64,000 bases of DNA from Kiritimatiellales bacterium (lineage in GTDB: Bacteria; Verrucomicrobiota; Kiritimatiellia; Kiritimatiellales; Tichowtungiaceae). Every line of letters begins with the position of its first letter. Position 1 is the first letter of the stretch. Made by a program: the position numbers and the translations under genes. Location: NCBI GenBank assembly GCA_041656295.1, contig JBBADV010000001.1:124001-188000 (forward strand). Reading direction: 5' to 3'. Below, piece by piece: positions 8,195-17,269 of this stretch. The notes below the pieces were generated by a model that was not told the origin of the DNA, did not search any database, and saw nothing but the letters and a program-made list of their open reading frames with translations.

Positions 8195-9957
8195 GAATTC
8201 ACTCCTTCAATTTCTGTCGCTTTCCTCGCAATCCGTTTTCCGCTGTGCATCATTATCAATCCGATGCCGCCGATGAACCCGGCCAGAATTAGCACAACCA
8301 GCCGCGCCGCCGGAAGTTTCAACGGGACCAAAAGAATCAGTGTTAACCCTCCGAGCAGCGCTGCAAAACGTCCGATTTGAATCAGCTGAAACGCATCGTT
8401 TGCATTGCCGGTCTCGCGAGAAAAATCAATTGGCTGACGCATTTTCCGGTAGAAAGTTTCTGCTGCCATTTTTTCTTCCGGTGAAACGTTCTTCCAGAAA
8501 ACACAGGCGATGAAAAATCCGGTGCAGCCTCCAGCAAGCACCGAAAGCCCCATGATCTGATATGAAAAACGCCATCCAAAAATAAATTCAAGAATACTTG
8601 GAAGAAATCCGCCGGCAATTGATGACAGCAAACCCCAGCGCGGCACTTTCCGGAAAAACAAAAACAGCGTCAGCGGAATCATCTGCGGAAAAATCAGCCG
8701 GCCGGCAAGCTGCATCATTAAATCAAAAATGGTGACATCTTTTGCATACGAATAGATCAGTGCGATGCTCATGATGATAACGCCGGAAATGACGGTGGCA
8801 ATTTTTCCGAAAAAAACTTCGCGCTCCGGCGACACCGCAGCGAATCCGAATTGTTTTCTTACCGGCGGCATTAAATCGCGTACAATTAATGCGGCATTTT
8901 GATTCAGTCCTGTATCAAGCGAACTGATCGCGGCCGCAAAAATGGCCACGAGCATGATGCTGAACGTTCCGCGCGGAAGAACATTATAACTGGCAACAGC
9001 GTAAGCATACTCCACCGCTTTTGCCGGCGATGTATCCATTGCCAGTACCTGTTCTGGAAGAAACAACCGCGCATAAATCGGCGGAATAAAAAATACAGCA
9101 AGACCAAGCACCATCAAAATTCCAGCGAACGCAGAGGCCTTCCGTGCTTCACGCCCGTCTTTGGCGGAAAAATAACGGACGCCCTGAAACAGGCTGGTCT
9201 GATTTGCGAATTGAATCACAAACGCAATAACGATCCAGGCAAGCGTATATTTTGCTGTCCAAATGGTTTCTCCGGCGGGAACCGGTGTGATAAATGTCAA
9301 ATCATCGGCAACGCCGGGCTGATTCATTGCGGAAATAAATCCACTGACACCACCGGACTTGAGTAGACAAAGAGCGGTTACGATTGAAATCACCGCAACC
9401 AGAACGAGTCCCTGAACAAAGTCGTTTGCCATCACGGCCCAGTTCCCGCCGATTGTGCAGTAGAAAACAACCACCGTGCCGACAACGGCAATGAGCAACT
9501 GAACGGAAACATCGGGTATCACCGTTTTTGTAAATACGGCGAGCGTATACAGTACGACGCCGGACCACATATATCCGTTCAATACCAGCAGATATGTGAC
9601 GATCTGTTCTGATGTTTTTCCAAACCGTTCTTTGAGAACTTCAGCAAACGTAACCACGCGCATCTGCCGGTACCATGCGGCGAGAAACAGCGCTGCCAGC
9701 AGGAACCCGGTAATGTTCGCCAGATAGATTGCGAGCGGACTCCAGCCCGATTGATAAATTCCGGCGGCGTTGCCGACAAATGTGTATGCGCTGATTCCGC
9801 TCATAAACATGCTGGCGCCAACCAGCCACCAGCAGCCGCGTCCGCCGGCGCGGAAATAATCAATTCCCGTATTTACAATACGCCCGAAAACAATTCCGAC
9901 ACATACCAGCACACATAAATAAACACCGATAATGATTAGATCCAGATTTGTTCCCAT
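8191..9957 (-). CDS. SSS-family sodium:solute symporter
   Basis: The 588-residue integral membrane protein begins with a hydrophobic segment (LDLIIIGVYLCVLVCVGIVF) and carries SSS family signatures (YFRAGGRGCWWLVGASMFMS; GNWAVMANDFVQGLVLV; a late SLDTGLNQNAALIVRDL). About 13-14 membrane helices are expected. It would import a sugar, carboxylate or similar small solute with Na+. It is the first gene of a two-gene unit with the dehydrogenase. A copy of the candidate operator GTTAAATCGTTTA lies about 65 bp upstream of its start, downstream of the LacI gene. Confidence 0.9.
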   Translation of the reverse strand: MGTNLDLIIIGVYLCVLVCVGIVFGRIVNTGIDYFRAGGRGCWWLVGASMFMSGISAYTFVGNAAGIYQSGWSPLAIYLANITGFLLAALFLAAWYRQMRVVTFAEVLKERFGKTSEQIVTYLLVLNGYMWSGVVLYTLAVFTKTVIPDVSVQLLIAVVGTVVVFYCTIGGNWAVMANDFVQGLVLVAVISIVTALCLLKSGGVSGFISAMNQPGVADDLTFITPVPAGETIWTAKYTLAWIVIAFVIQFANQTSLFQGVRYFSAKDGREARKASAFAGILMVLGLAVFFIPPIYARLFLPEQVLAMDTSPAKAVEYAYAVASYNVLPRGTFSIMLVAIFAAAISSLDTGLNQNAALIVRDLMPPVRKQFGFAAVSPEREVFFGKIATVISGVIIMSIALIYSYAKDVTIFDLMMQLAGRLIFPQMIPLTLFLFFRKVPRWGLLSSIAGGFLPSILEFIFGWRFSYQIMGLSVLAGGCTGFFIACVFWKNVSPEEKMAAETFYRKMRQPIDFSRETGNANDAFQLIQIGRFAALLGGLTLILLVPLKLPAARLVVLILAGFIGGIGLIMMHSGKRIARKATEIEGVNS

Positions 9958-10020
9958 CCGGAGACCTCCTCGTTTCGAGTTTTATAGTTCGAAGAGTGCA
10001 GGAAGAGAACCGGTGTGCCG

Positions 10021-10033
10021 GTTAAATCGTTTA
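10021..10033 (+). promoter_or_regulatory. Candidate LacI-family operator, copy 1
   Basis: GTTAAATCGTTTA has symmetric half-sites TAAA/TTTA around TCG. It lies between the LacI-family gene and the symporter start at 9957. The identical 13-mer recurs at 11146-11158 and 14667-14679. Assignment to the nearby LacI-type regulator is inference. Confidence 0.6.
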
Positions 10034-10049
10034 AATTACAAAAATGTGT

Positions 10050-11105
10050 TTAATTCTTTGTGCCGGTTTTTTTGCATGGGCAGGTTGCGCCGTCTTCCCA
10101 TGCCGGCGCAATCTGTGTAACCGTCGGATGCTTAGGAATCCCGCGCTCATTGTTGTACAACAATCGAGCAAGTTGATCGACAGCCGCCCGCCCAACCAGA
10201 TTTTCGTTTTCATTAACTCCAGCGACCAGTGATTCTGCGCCGCTCCGGCTCAATGTAACAAATGCAGTCTCTTCAGGGATACGGATCTCCGTTTGTTGCA
10301 ATGCTTTCCAAACCAGCCTGTCTATTCCTGAACTGATAATGATATCCGGTTTGTATTTTTTATACCAGACAAGCAGCTGTTTTAAATCAACCTCGCCGCA
10401 TTCGAGCACCGGAATGATTCCTCGTTTTTTCTGCGCATATTCCTGCCCGTAAAACCCGGAACTCCACCGCCGCAATGTCCGTGCGCTGCCGTGTCCTGCG
10501 ATGATCAGGCCGGGGCGTAAATATCCCTTGCGACGAATATGATGCAGCGCCATCCGGATTCCTTGATATTGATCCGGGCAGACGCGATGCAGTGTGGGTT
10601 TCAGCATGGAATGTCCAATTGCCAGCGCTGAAATTTTTTCCCAGTCCAGCGATAAATGTCCGCCGCCGAATGCCAATGGTGGGATTAAAACACCGGTAAT
10701 ATTACGTGCGTATAAAATTTCTGACAGCCGGCGGGAACTCGCCACTTTTTTGTCCCGTAGAAAAAACGGTTCCACAGAAAATCCGGTTTCTTTTGCGCGC
10801 TGAACAATCCCATCCCATAAACGGCGATGGTATGCGCTCGATTCAACCTGTTCTCGTACACCGTTATAGATTGCAGCAAGCGGAATTGGAAAATGAATTT
10901 TACTGGAACGGCTCACATTTGACATCAGCGCAGAAACCAATGGGTTTCGGCGATATCCCAGTTGTTCCGTTGTATCGTGGACTATTTTTTTTGTTTCCGA
11001 TGAAATGCGCGGATGATTACGGAGCGCCAGCGATACCGTGGCGATTGAAACACCACATGCGGCAGCAACATCTTTTATGGTTATCTGATTTTCTGTATTC
11101 TTCAT
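10050..11105 (-). CDS. LacI-family transcriptional regulator
   Basis: The 351-residue protein has a classic N-terminal LacI HTH and hinge (ITIKDVAAACGVSIATVSLA, LRNHPRISSETKKIV), then a PBP-like effector domain (GVLIPPLAFGGG, CPDQYQGIRMALHHI, PDIIISSGIDRLVWKAL). It ends with a short Cys-containing tail (ATCPCKKTG). It is divergent from the propeller-discoidin gene and upstream of the symporter-dehydrogenase pair on its own strand. Identical 13-bp motifs lie upstream of all three transcription units here, so local regulon control plus autoregulation is likely. The inducer is probably a sugar but is unknown. Confidence 0.92.
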   Translation of the reverse strand: MKNTENQITIKDVAAACGVSIATVSLALRNHPRISSETKKIVHDTTEQLGYRRNPLVSALMSNVSRSSKIHFPIPLAAIYNGVREQVESSAYHRRLWDGIVQRAKETGFSVEPFFLRDKKVASSRRLSEILYARNITGVLIPPLAFGGGHLSLDWEKISALAIGHSMLKPTLHRVCPDQYQGIRMALHHIRRKGYLRPGLIIAGHGSARTLRRWSSGFYGQEYAQKKRGIIPVLECGEVDLKQLLVWYKKYKPDIIISSGIDRLVWKALQQTEIRIPEETAFVTLSRSGAESLVAGVNENENLVGRAAVDQLARLLYNNERGIPKHPTVTQIAPAWEDGATCPCKKTGTKN

Positions 11106-11145
11106 ATGAGGCAGTTTAGCCTGATTCGTTGAAAATACGAATAAA

Positions 11146-11158
11146 TAAACGATTTAAC
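11146..11158 (-). promoter_or_regulatory. Candidate LacI-family operator, copy 2
   Basis: On the minus strand this reads GTTAAATCGTTTA, identical to copies at 10021 and 14667. It lies in the divergent promoter region between the LacI gene (start 11105) and the secreted propeller-discoidin gene (start 11245), so it could control both. Confidence 0.62.
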
Positions 11159-11244
11159 TAAATGTCTAATTGCACAGCGCCGGAGCATTTAATTATCATA
11201 GCTCTGTAAAAACAAAAGGAGATTTAACAAACAGGAGATCTTTT

Positions 11245-13026
11245 ATGAATTTTTTCATCGCTCTTAAACTCGGGCTGTTCTGCGTTGCCGGAATTTCTCC
11301 GGAGCCGCTGAAGGTTTACGATGTGATGCCGGATTCTGCCAGCAGTACATTCGGTTCTTATCACACGATACCGGAAAGCCCTGATGGTAAAAATATCCTG
11401 GTTCTTTGTTTTGATAGCGTTCCGGCAGCATCCCCCTCAAGTATCACTGCCGGCTCTCTTTGGATTTATCGGCGCGAAACCGGCGAACGGGAAAAGCTGG
11501 TCGATTTATATGGTGTTGGTACTCATGACGGCGCAATGGCCATGTGGATTGATAATGATTTGATTGTTTATCAGGATGGCAAACTTCGTCCAATTAATGT
11601 TCCACCGGAATACGACACGTATTCCGGCTATCCTCCACGGGATGAAATCAACTCGTTTAACATAAAAACCGGCGAGAAGAAAACATTCCCTATTCAGGGG
11701 CGGCTGGGACATGATGCAGTAAACGGATGGTTCCCGCTCTCTGTGATGCATCCAATGAACGGATTTCACGGTGCTTATATGGTCAATGCATATTCCGAAG
11801 AAATCCGGTTGATTTGCAAGCCGGAAAAGTTTGATGCCGTTGTGCCGGACGATTTAAAGCAGGGGCGCGAACCGGCACAAAAATGGAGATTGCTTCATGT
11901 TGCGTTAAGTCCCGACGGGGAGATGGCAGCCATGAGAATGGACATGCTGCCGCTTGCCGGCTCTTCATTACCCACATTAAACTCACAAGTGATCATCAAT
12001 ACGGATGGAACCGATCCGATCTTCTGGCGGGGGAAAATACCACTGCATTTTAACTGGTATGGGGAAAATATCATTGCCGGGCACGCCGGGTTTGATGCGT
12101 CAATCGGAATGGGCTTCCCGGGGCCGATGCAAGACTCGCCGCTTATGGAGGGGAGTGACGGGCGCGGTGGTGTATATGCTTTTCAAGTCCGCCCGTCGCA
12201 ACTCATCGAACGGCTTGCACCGATGGGAAACCATCTCGCCTGGTCGCCGGACGGCAACTGGTTTGTGTCTGAAAACTGGTATCGGACTGAAACGGTTATC
12301 ATGAAACTCTACCGTAAATATTCCGATGTTCCGGCAGCGCTTCTCATGCAGAACTCCGACGGCGCGGCCCGCTGCTGGAACTCAACCGTGCATGTAAATC
12401 CATCTTTCAGCCGCGACGGGCAACGGGTATATTTCACGGAAGTTATGGATGGAAACCGGTTTCAAGCTCGCTGGACGGATATCGGGCCGGTATTGACGGC
12501 ATGGGCAAATAATCAACAAATAACATTCGAAAGAGAGGATATCATGAATACAAACATCACAAAAATGCTGGGAACCGCAGCTGCGGCAACTTCATTAACG
12601 GTTAACGTCATCGCCGGAAACATGACGGCGGAAGCCAGCAGTTTCGCCTCGACAGATAAAGGACAAATGCTGCCGGAATATGCCATAGACGGCAATCCGG
12701 CAACCATGTGGGGTGCCCAAGAAAGACGCGAATGGCTCCAAATCGATCTGGGAGAAGAGCAATTGCTTTCAGAAATTTCAATCATGTGGGGCGGTACTCA
12801 GGGGCGATGCTATATTTTCTCCATCGAAACTTCTATCGATTCTAACACATGGAAACGCGCTTATTCCGGCGAACACGACGGCATTCAGAGAGTGTTTAAA
12901 AATTATCAGTTTTCCGCCCCGCGAGCTGCGCGCTATGTGAAAATTTTCACACAGGGCTATAATCCTTCTAAAGGCGGTGGAGGCAACGGGAAGTGGACTT
13001 ATATTTGCGAAGTCAAATTTAAATAA
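11245..13026 (+). CDS. Secreted beta-propeller protein with C-terminal F5/8 type C (discoidin) domain
   Basis: ATG at 11245 is favoured because AGGAG precedes it and it opens a signal peptide (MNFFIALKLGLFCVAGISP). Residues ~25-420 carry propeller motifs of the TolB/WD type (SPDGKNILVL, LSPDGEMAAMRMD, WSPDGNWFVSENW, SRDGQRVYFTEV). Residues ~455-593 form a discoidin/CBM32-like domain (YAIDGNPATMWGA, LQIDLGEEQLLSEISIMWGG, ARYVKIFTQGY). No catalytic motif was recognised. It may bind a polysaccharide outside the cell. An internal ATG at 12544, preceded by AGAGAGG, opens a signal-like stretch (MLGTAAAATSLTVNVIAG) just before the discoidin domain, suggesting a fusion of two secreted proteins. Confidence 0.75.
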   Translation: MNFFIALKLGLFCVAGISPEPLKVYDVMPDSASSTFGSYHTIPESPDGKNILVLCFDSVPAASPSSITAGSLWIYRRETGEREKLVDLYGVGTHDGAMAMWIDNDLIVYQDGKLRPINVPPEYDTYSGYPPRDEINSFNIKTGEKKTFPIQGRLGHDAVNGWFPLSVMHPMNGFHGAYMVNAYSEEIRLICKPEKFDAVVPDDLKQGREPAQKWRLLHVALSPDGEMAAMRMDMLPLAGSSLPTLNSQVIINTDGTDPIFWRGKIPLHFNWYGENIIAGHAGFDASIGMGFPGPMQDSPLMEGSDGRGGVYAFQVRPSQLIERLAPMGNHLAWSPDGNWFVSENWYRTETVIMKLYRKYSDVPAALLMQNSDGAARCWNSTVHVNPSFSRDGQRVYFTEVMDGNRFQARWTDIGPVLTAWANNQQITFEREDIMNTNITKMLGTAAAATSLTVNVIAGNMTAEASSFASTDKGQMLPEYAIDGNPATMWGAQERREWLQIDLGEEQLLSEISIMWGGTQGRCYIFSIETSIDSNTWKRAYSGEHDGIQRVFKNYQFSAPRAARYVKIFTQGYNPSKGGGGNGKWTYICEVKFK

Positions 13027-13480
13027 AGTTCAAGATAAGTTGACAGACTGTTTTCTGAATGCTCTTAAAGCGGTGGCGAATAGAGGTTTTTGCGGCGATG
13101 ATTCGGCAGAACTTATACTCTTTAAGACAAGAGCCGTCGACCTGTGATCTCTCCGGGCTTTGAGTCTCCGTACCCCCCTGGCAAGTACCCCAAGAGAGTT
13201 CAATGTCGTTCCATCTGCGGGAGGAGTTATCTTTTCGTTTAATCACCCCGACCACAATGATTTTTTTCCGCGCCATGACCGCGCCCCTGTCATATATGCG
13301 CCGGGCGGTGAAACAGCTTTCATCTGTCTCGCCGTATTTAAACAGATTCGACGTGTCCGGTTCGCAGCACTCAGCAGTCTGCCGGCGTGCCGCAATTTGA
13401 CTGTATTGCGATTTAATCCTGTCAGGACGTCACTCTTTTGTGTTTTACTAATCCATCGGGAAATAGCAGATAACATGCAG
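13025..13480 (-). pseudogene. Relic of an IS1595-family transposase
   Basis: Reading the minus strand around 13345-13240 gives GETDESCFTARR followed, in frame, by RGAVMARKKIIVVGVIKR. This aligns with the IS1595/IS1016 motif 'GEIEVDESYFGARR...RGRGA-x-GK-x-x-VFG-x-x-KR'. Closer to 13060 the frame yields LKEYKFCRI, like the family's C-terminal LKECEFR. The upstream half contains stops and no intact start. The match is by eye over about 45 residues, so family assignment is moderate. Confidence 0.5.
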
Positions 13481-13837
13481 GGAGTCGTGCTCCTAAATCT
13501 ATGAAACGGAAAACACGCTTGTTACTTATTTTAAGGCAAAAATACCGTAAGGGCTATTTCAATCCCATCAGCTTGTTTTGAACCTGAATAATTATCATAG
13601 AACGAAAAACTCGCAGCCATTTTTATAACCAGAGATGCATGGCATACTCATACTTCGACTTTCTCGACAGAAGGCTCCGGAAAGGGACGGGCTCGATAGT
13701 TCTATGCAGATGAATGTGTTGTAAAAAATGAGCAGATGTTTTTTAAGTGAAAAAGCAGCCCAAACACATCTGCAGCCAGCCTGGATACAGAAGATAAAAA
13801 CCATAAGTTTACTGCTGAACAGCTCGTTTTATAGCAG
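13481..13837. other. Non-coding stretch, nothing recognised
   Basis: Only short frames without family features, RBS or codon bias are seen on either strand. It separates the IS1595 relic from the terminator of the PEP-CTERM gene. Confidence 0.4.
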
Positions 13838-13838
13838 A

Positions 13839-13863
13839 AAAGCTCCGGGGAGCCCGGAGCTTT
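13839..13863 (-). terminator. Rho-independent terminator
   Basis: An 11-bp perfect stem AAAGCTCCGGG / CCCGGAGCTTT with a 3-nt loop lies 43 bp beyond the stop of the PEP-CTERM gene. The minus-strand 3' arm runs into a TTTT tract. Confidence 0.8.
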
Positions 13864-13905
13864 ATCACTGTTTGAAAACTGTAACCGTGAATTATATGAT
13901 ACTGT

Positions 13906-14559
13906 CTATCTAACATAGCGAATTACAAACGGAACCGCCATTCCGACAATAAAAAGCGTAATTGATGCCGGCTCTGGAATAATGGTAAAGGATGCCGTAT
14001 ACGCACGAAGGTCAAAGCCATCTCCAGCTGTTGATCCGATATCAATGGACTGATAAGAATTTTCCGCTAAGAGAATGTCTGCCGGCGATTTAGGCAATCC
14101 TCCTGTCCATGAGTACAACTCCACATTTGTACCGCTGCCATAAATGGTTCCGGCATCTGTTCCAGTTCCGGCTCCGATTCGAAGAGAGGCAAATCCGTTA
14201 AAAATAACATCGCCAGCCGATGCGCCGGAAACGTTCGTAACACCAACGAATGAGAGTCGTAACATTCCTGTGTCATTCGGATCAATAAGCAAATTATTGA
14301 GTCCCCCGTACAAGCCGGCTGACCCGTAGCTGCTTCTCATACCAACATCAGAACCATCCGTTGATGTCAAAGAAAACAGCGCATCAAAACTGATGTCTTC
14401 AATCGTAATCTGATTCGTGAGAATAACAGAACTTGCAAACGTGTTTTCGCCAAATGATGGAATAAGACAATAAACATTTTGTGAAATATCTGCTCCGGCT
14501 ATTCCGCACAGTAAACAGACAGACAGAACTCCAGTCATTACTCTTTTCCAGCTACTCAT
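13906..14559 (-). CDS. PEP-CTERM sorting-domain exported protein
   Basis: The 217-residue protein has an N-terminal signal peptide (VMTGVLSVCLLCGIAGA). The middle is rich in Gly, Ser and Thr without a recognised enzyme fold. The C-terminus is a typical PEP-CTERM tripartite tail: IPEPAS, a hydrophobic helix (ITLFIVGMAVPFVI) and basic residues (RYVR). The family is exported and cleaved by an exosortase/archaeosortase-type transpeptidase, often in organisms producing exopolysaccharide. It is divergent from the sulfatase gene, and a candidate LacI operator sits in the shared upstream region. Function beyond surface or secreted localisation is unknown. Confidence 0.85.
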   Translation of the reverse strand: MSSWKRVMTGVLSVCLLCGIAGADISQNVYCLIPSFGENTFASSVILTNQITIEDISFDALFSLTSTDGSDVGMRSSYGSAGLYGGLNNLLIDPNDTGMLRLSFVGVTNVSGASAGDVIFNGFASLRIGAGTGTDAGTIYGSGTNVELYSWTGGLPKSPADILLAENSYQSIDIGSTAGDGFDLRAYTASFTIIPEPASITLFIVGMAVPFVIRYVR

Positions 14560-14666
14560 TAGAACCCTCCTTGTTTTTGTTCCATAGCCTCTATCAGCAC
14601 TCGCTGATCTTCTGAAAACATAATTAAGAGATATTAGATATGCAAAACCTCAACATCAGTTGTATG

Positions 14667-14679
14667 GTTAAATCGTTTA
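14667..14679 (+). promoter_or_regulatory. Candidate LacI-family operator, copy 3
   Basis: GTTAAATCGTTTA is identical to the copies at 10021 and 11146. It lies in the intergenic region between the divergent PEP-CTERM gene (start 14559) and sulfatase gene (start 14860), so it could control both. Confidence 0.6.
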
Positions 14680-14795
14680 CTCATTCAATTCGAATTGGAA
14701 TTCTTAAAAAATGATGTCGCGTGAATTACGATTTAATTTGAATCACATCCCGCCGGAAACAGAGCAATCAATTAACAGGTCATATTCAGTTAACG

Positions 14796-14808
14796 GTTAA
14801 ACTGTTTT
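14796..14808 (+). promoter_or_regulatory. Degenerate operator-like copy
   Basis: GTTAAACTGTTTT matches the 13-mer operator candidate at 10 of 13 positions and lies about 50 bp before the sulfatase ATG. Alone it would not be convincing; it may be a second, weaker half of a looped operator pair with 14667. Confidence 0.3.
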
Positions 14809-14859
14809 GCATCATTTGCATAGTTGTATTTTCCAGCCGGCAGATTTATTTTGCCCCGC

Positions 14860-16263
14860 ATGAGATGCGAACTTTTACTTGCGTCCACCGTGGCGTTTAC
14901 CGGCGCCGGGATTGCAGAACGTCCGAATATTATCTGGATTATAACGGATCAGCAGCCGGCAGACCTGATGAGCTGCACCGGCAACTCCGGACTGAAAACT
15001 CCGGCGATGGACAGTCTCGCCGCCAGCGGTGTGCGATTTGAACTCGCCTATTGCGCGAATCCGATTTGCGTGCCGTCGCGTACATCCATGATGACCGGCC
15101 GCATGCCGCACGAAACCGGCGTGACATTTAATATGGACCGGTTTGATATTTTCGTACCGTCGCTCGGTGGATTCATCACGCGCGCCGGCTACGACACCGC
15201 GTACATCGGCAAGTGGCATATTCCAATGCCGGCTGAAAATCAGCAGTGGCACGGTTTTAATCTGATGCTGGAAGGCACAAAGAAGTTTAACGACCAGCAC
15301 TTCGCCGCACCGGCTATCGATTTTATTAAAACAAAACGGAACAAACCGTTTTTCCTCGTCGCATCGTTTACGAACCCTCATGACATTTGCGAATGGGCGC
15401 GCGGTGCCGCCGGCGGTTTCCCGGAGGCCAGAACACGACTGTGGAATGGTAAAATTCCACCGGCACCGGCGCCGGAAAACTGCCCGCCATTACCAGAAAA
15501 TTTTGAAATTCCGGCGTATGAACCGGACATTATCCGCGAATATCAGACGTGGCAGAAAGGCACCTATCCGGCGCGCGGCTGGCCGGATGAACGCTGGCGG
15601 CAGTACCGTTGGGCACTCAACAGATTAACTGAGCGCGTTGATATGGAAATCGGAAAAATTCTCGATGCACTGCGTGATGCAGGGCTTGATAAAAACACCG
15701 TGATTATTTTTACGAGCGACCACGGTGACGGCAACAGTGCGCACCAGTGGAATCAAAAAACACTGCACTACGATGAGTGCGCGCGCATTCCGTTCATCAT
15801 TTCCGGCGCCGGAATCGCAAATCCCGGCGGTGTAAACTGTGCGCATCTGATTTCCACCGGCATTGATATTTTTCCAACCGTCTGCGATTACGCCGGTGCC
15901 GAAATGCCGCCGGATCTGCCGGGACGCAGTGTGCGCCCACTGGTTGAAAACCGCGCCGGCGACTGGCGCGACTGTGTTATCATTGAAAACGATCTTTCGC
16001 CGGAATACGGCCGCAGCGCCGGAATTGAAGGACGTTCACTGCGCACGCTGAAATATAAATACACCGTTTACTCTACTGGGAAAATCCGCGAACAGCTCAC
16101 CGATATGAAAAATGATCCCGGCGAAATACACAACCTTGCCGTCGATCCCGCCGCCGGCGAAATTTTACAGCAGTGCCGCGAACAGCTCGCCGCTGAATTT
16201 AAAAGCACCGGTGACACATTCGTTATCCCTGGAATTTCATATGACGGCTGGATTTTAAAATGA
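14860..16263 (+). CDS. Sulfatase (type I, formylglycine-dependent)
   Basis: From ATG 14860 the protein has 467 residues; an in-frame TTG at 14824 would add 12. The first ~18 residues (CELLLASTVAFTGAGIA) may act as a signal peptide. The N-terminal metal site RPNIIWIITDQQ and the FGly motif C-V-P-S-R (Cys70, in NPICVPSRTSMMTGR) mark a Cys-type sulfatase. TSDHGDGNSAHQWNQK and YIGKWHIP are further family motifs. It would remove sulfate esters from sulfated glycans and needs maturation by a formylglycine-generating enzyme, not in this window. The operator candidates upstream link it to the LacI regulator. Confidence 0.92.
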   Translation: MRCELLLASTVAFTGAGIAERPNIIWIITDQQPADLMSCTGNSGLKTPAMDSLAASGVRFELAYCANPICVPSRTSMMTGRMPHETGVTFNMDRFDIFVPSLGGFITRAGYDTAYIGKWHIPMPAENQQWHGFNLMLEGTKKFNDQHFAAPAIDFIKTKRNKPFFLVASFTNPHDICEWARGAAGGFPEARTRLWNGKIPPAPAPENCPPLPENFEIPAYEPDIIREYQTWQKGTYPARGWPDERWRQYRWALNRLTERVDMEIGKILDALRDAGLDKNTVIIFTSDHGDGNSAHQWNQKTLHYDECARIPFIISGAGIANPGGVNCAHLISTGIDIFPTVCDYAGAEMPPDLPGRSVRPLVENRAGDWRDCVIIENDLSPEYGRSAGIEGRSLRTLKYKYTVYSTGKIREQLTDMKNDPGEIHNLAVDPAAGEILQQCREQLAAEFKSTGDTFVIPGISYDGWILK

Positions 16264-16320
16264 AGCTTTATTTTGCTTTATTACGGGTACTTTGAATTAA
16301 GGGATGTTTCGTTCATGATC

Positions 16321-16393
16321 TGGAGCGGAAGGGGATCGAACCCTCGACCTTCGCATTGCGAACGCGACGCTCTACCAATTGAGCTACCGCCCC
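16321..16393 (-). tRNA. tRNA-Ala(CGC)
   Basis: The minus strand folds as a 73-nt cloverleaf: acceptor GGGGCGG/CCGCTCC with the alanine identity pair G3-U70, D arm GCTC/GAGC, anticodon stem TCGCG/TGCGA with loop TTCGCAA (anticodon CGC, codon GCG), and T arm GAGGG TTCGATC CCCTT. Discriminator is A; CCA is not encoded. Confidence 0.93.
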
Positions 16394-16577
16394 ACAGAAG
16401 AATCGTGAATATAGGCAGACGACTTTTGCGCCGCAAGTTAAATCAAGTTGTTACATCTTTTTTAATACTCGAAACGCCGGTCAGTAGAAAAAGATTTTCA
16501 AAATCATTAACGACCGCGCTGAGGATTTTTGATTTTTATCCTGCAAAATTCTGCGCATCCGGTCTAATAATAAAATT

Positions 16578-17168
16578 ATGAAACTGGTTATTGCAACACG
16601 CAATAGACATAAGCTGGAAGAAATTCGCGCGATATTTAATTTTGCATCGGGTGATATCGGGTCGGCGCTCGATTTCCCGGAAATTCCAGACACGGTTGAA
16701 AACGGCGGTACGCTTGAAGCCAATGCGGTTAAAAAAGCGACAGAAATGTGTATGGCCACCGGAATTCCGGCACTCGCCGATGATTCCGGCTTGGAAGTCG
16801 AGGCCCTGAACGGCGCACCGGGGGTTTATTCTGCGCGCTGGGCCGGAGAAAACTGTTCATACGACGACAATAATACAAAACTTTTGCGTGAACTGGCCGG
16901 CAAAGAAAACCGGTGTGCGCGGTTTCGAACGGTACTGGCGCTTGTTCGCCTCGGAGCTCCGCCGCAGACAGTCGAAGGATCGGTCCGGGGAGTAATTATT
17001 CACAAGCGGCGCGGAGAACACGGTTTTGGTTATGATCCGCTGTTTGTGCCGGACGGTTATACGCAAACATTTGCCGAACTTCCGCCAGAAATTAAAAACC
17101 GGATTTCTCACCGCGCCTGTGCGCTTGCTGCGGCTGTAAATGCCTGGGGAGAATTTTTGGGAAAATAA
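16578..17168 (+). CDS. rdgB: Non-canonical purine NTP pyrophosphatase (RdgB/HAM1)
   Basis: The 196-residue protein has the family's motifs: N-terminal ATRNRHKLEEI, ADDSGLEVEALNGAPGVYSA, HGFGYDPLFVP and ISHRACAL. It hydrolyses dITP, XTP and ITP to monophosphates in the cytosol, keeping deaminated purines out of nucleic acids. Length is normal and all motifs are intact. It is a single gene following tRNA-Ala, with no operon partner on its strand. Confidence 0.95.
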   Translation: MKLVIATRNRHKLEEIRAIFNFASGDIGSALDFPEIPDTVENGGTLEANAVKKATEMCMATGIPALADDSGLEVEALNGAPGVYSARWAGENCSYDDNNTKLLRELAGKENRCARFRTVLALVRLGAPPQTVEGSVRGVIIHKRRGEHGFGYDPLFVPDGYTQTFAELPPEIKNRISHRACALAAAVNAWGEFLGK

Positions 17169-17269
17169 TCCTGATTAATGGATATTCGCTCAACACACTC
17201 ACAGCATATAATTCAGCGTATCCGTATGCAACAGAGTTTTTGCGCTGGGAATTGATCGCGGGTGTATTT

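Noticed and set aside
13160..13504. Plus-strand frame of 114 codons
   Set aside because: No family features or RBS; it is antisense to the IS1595-like remains.
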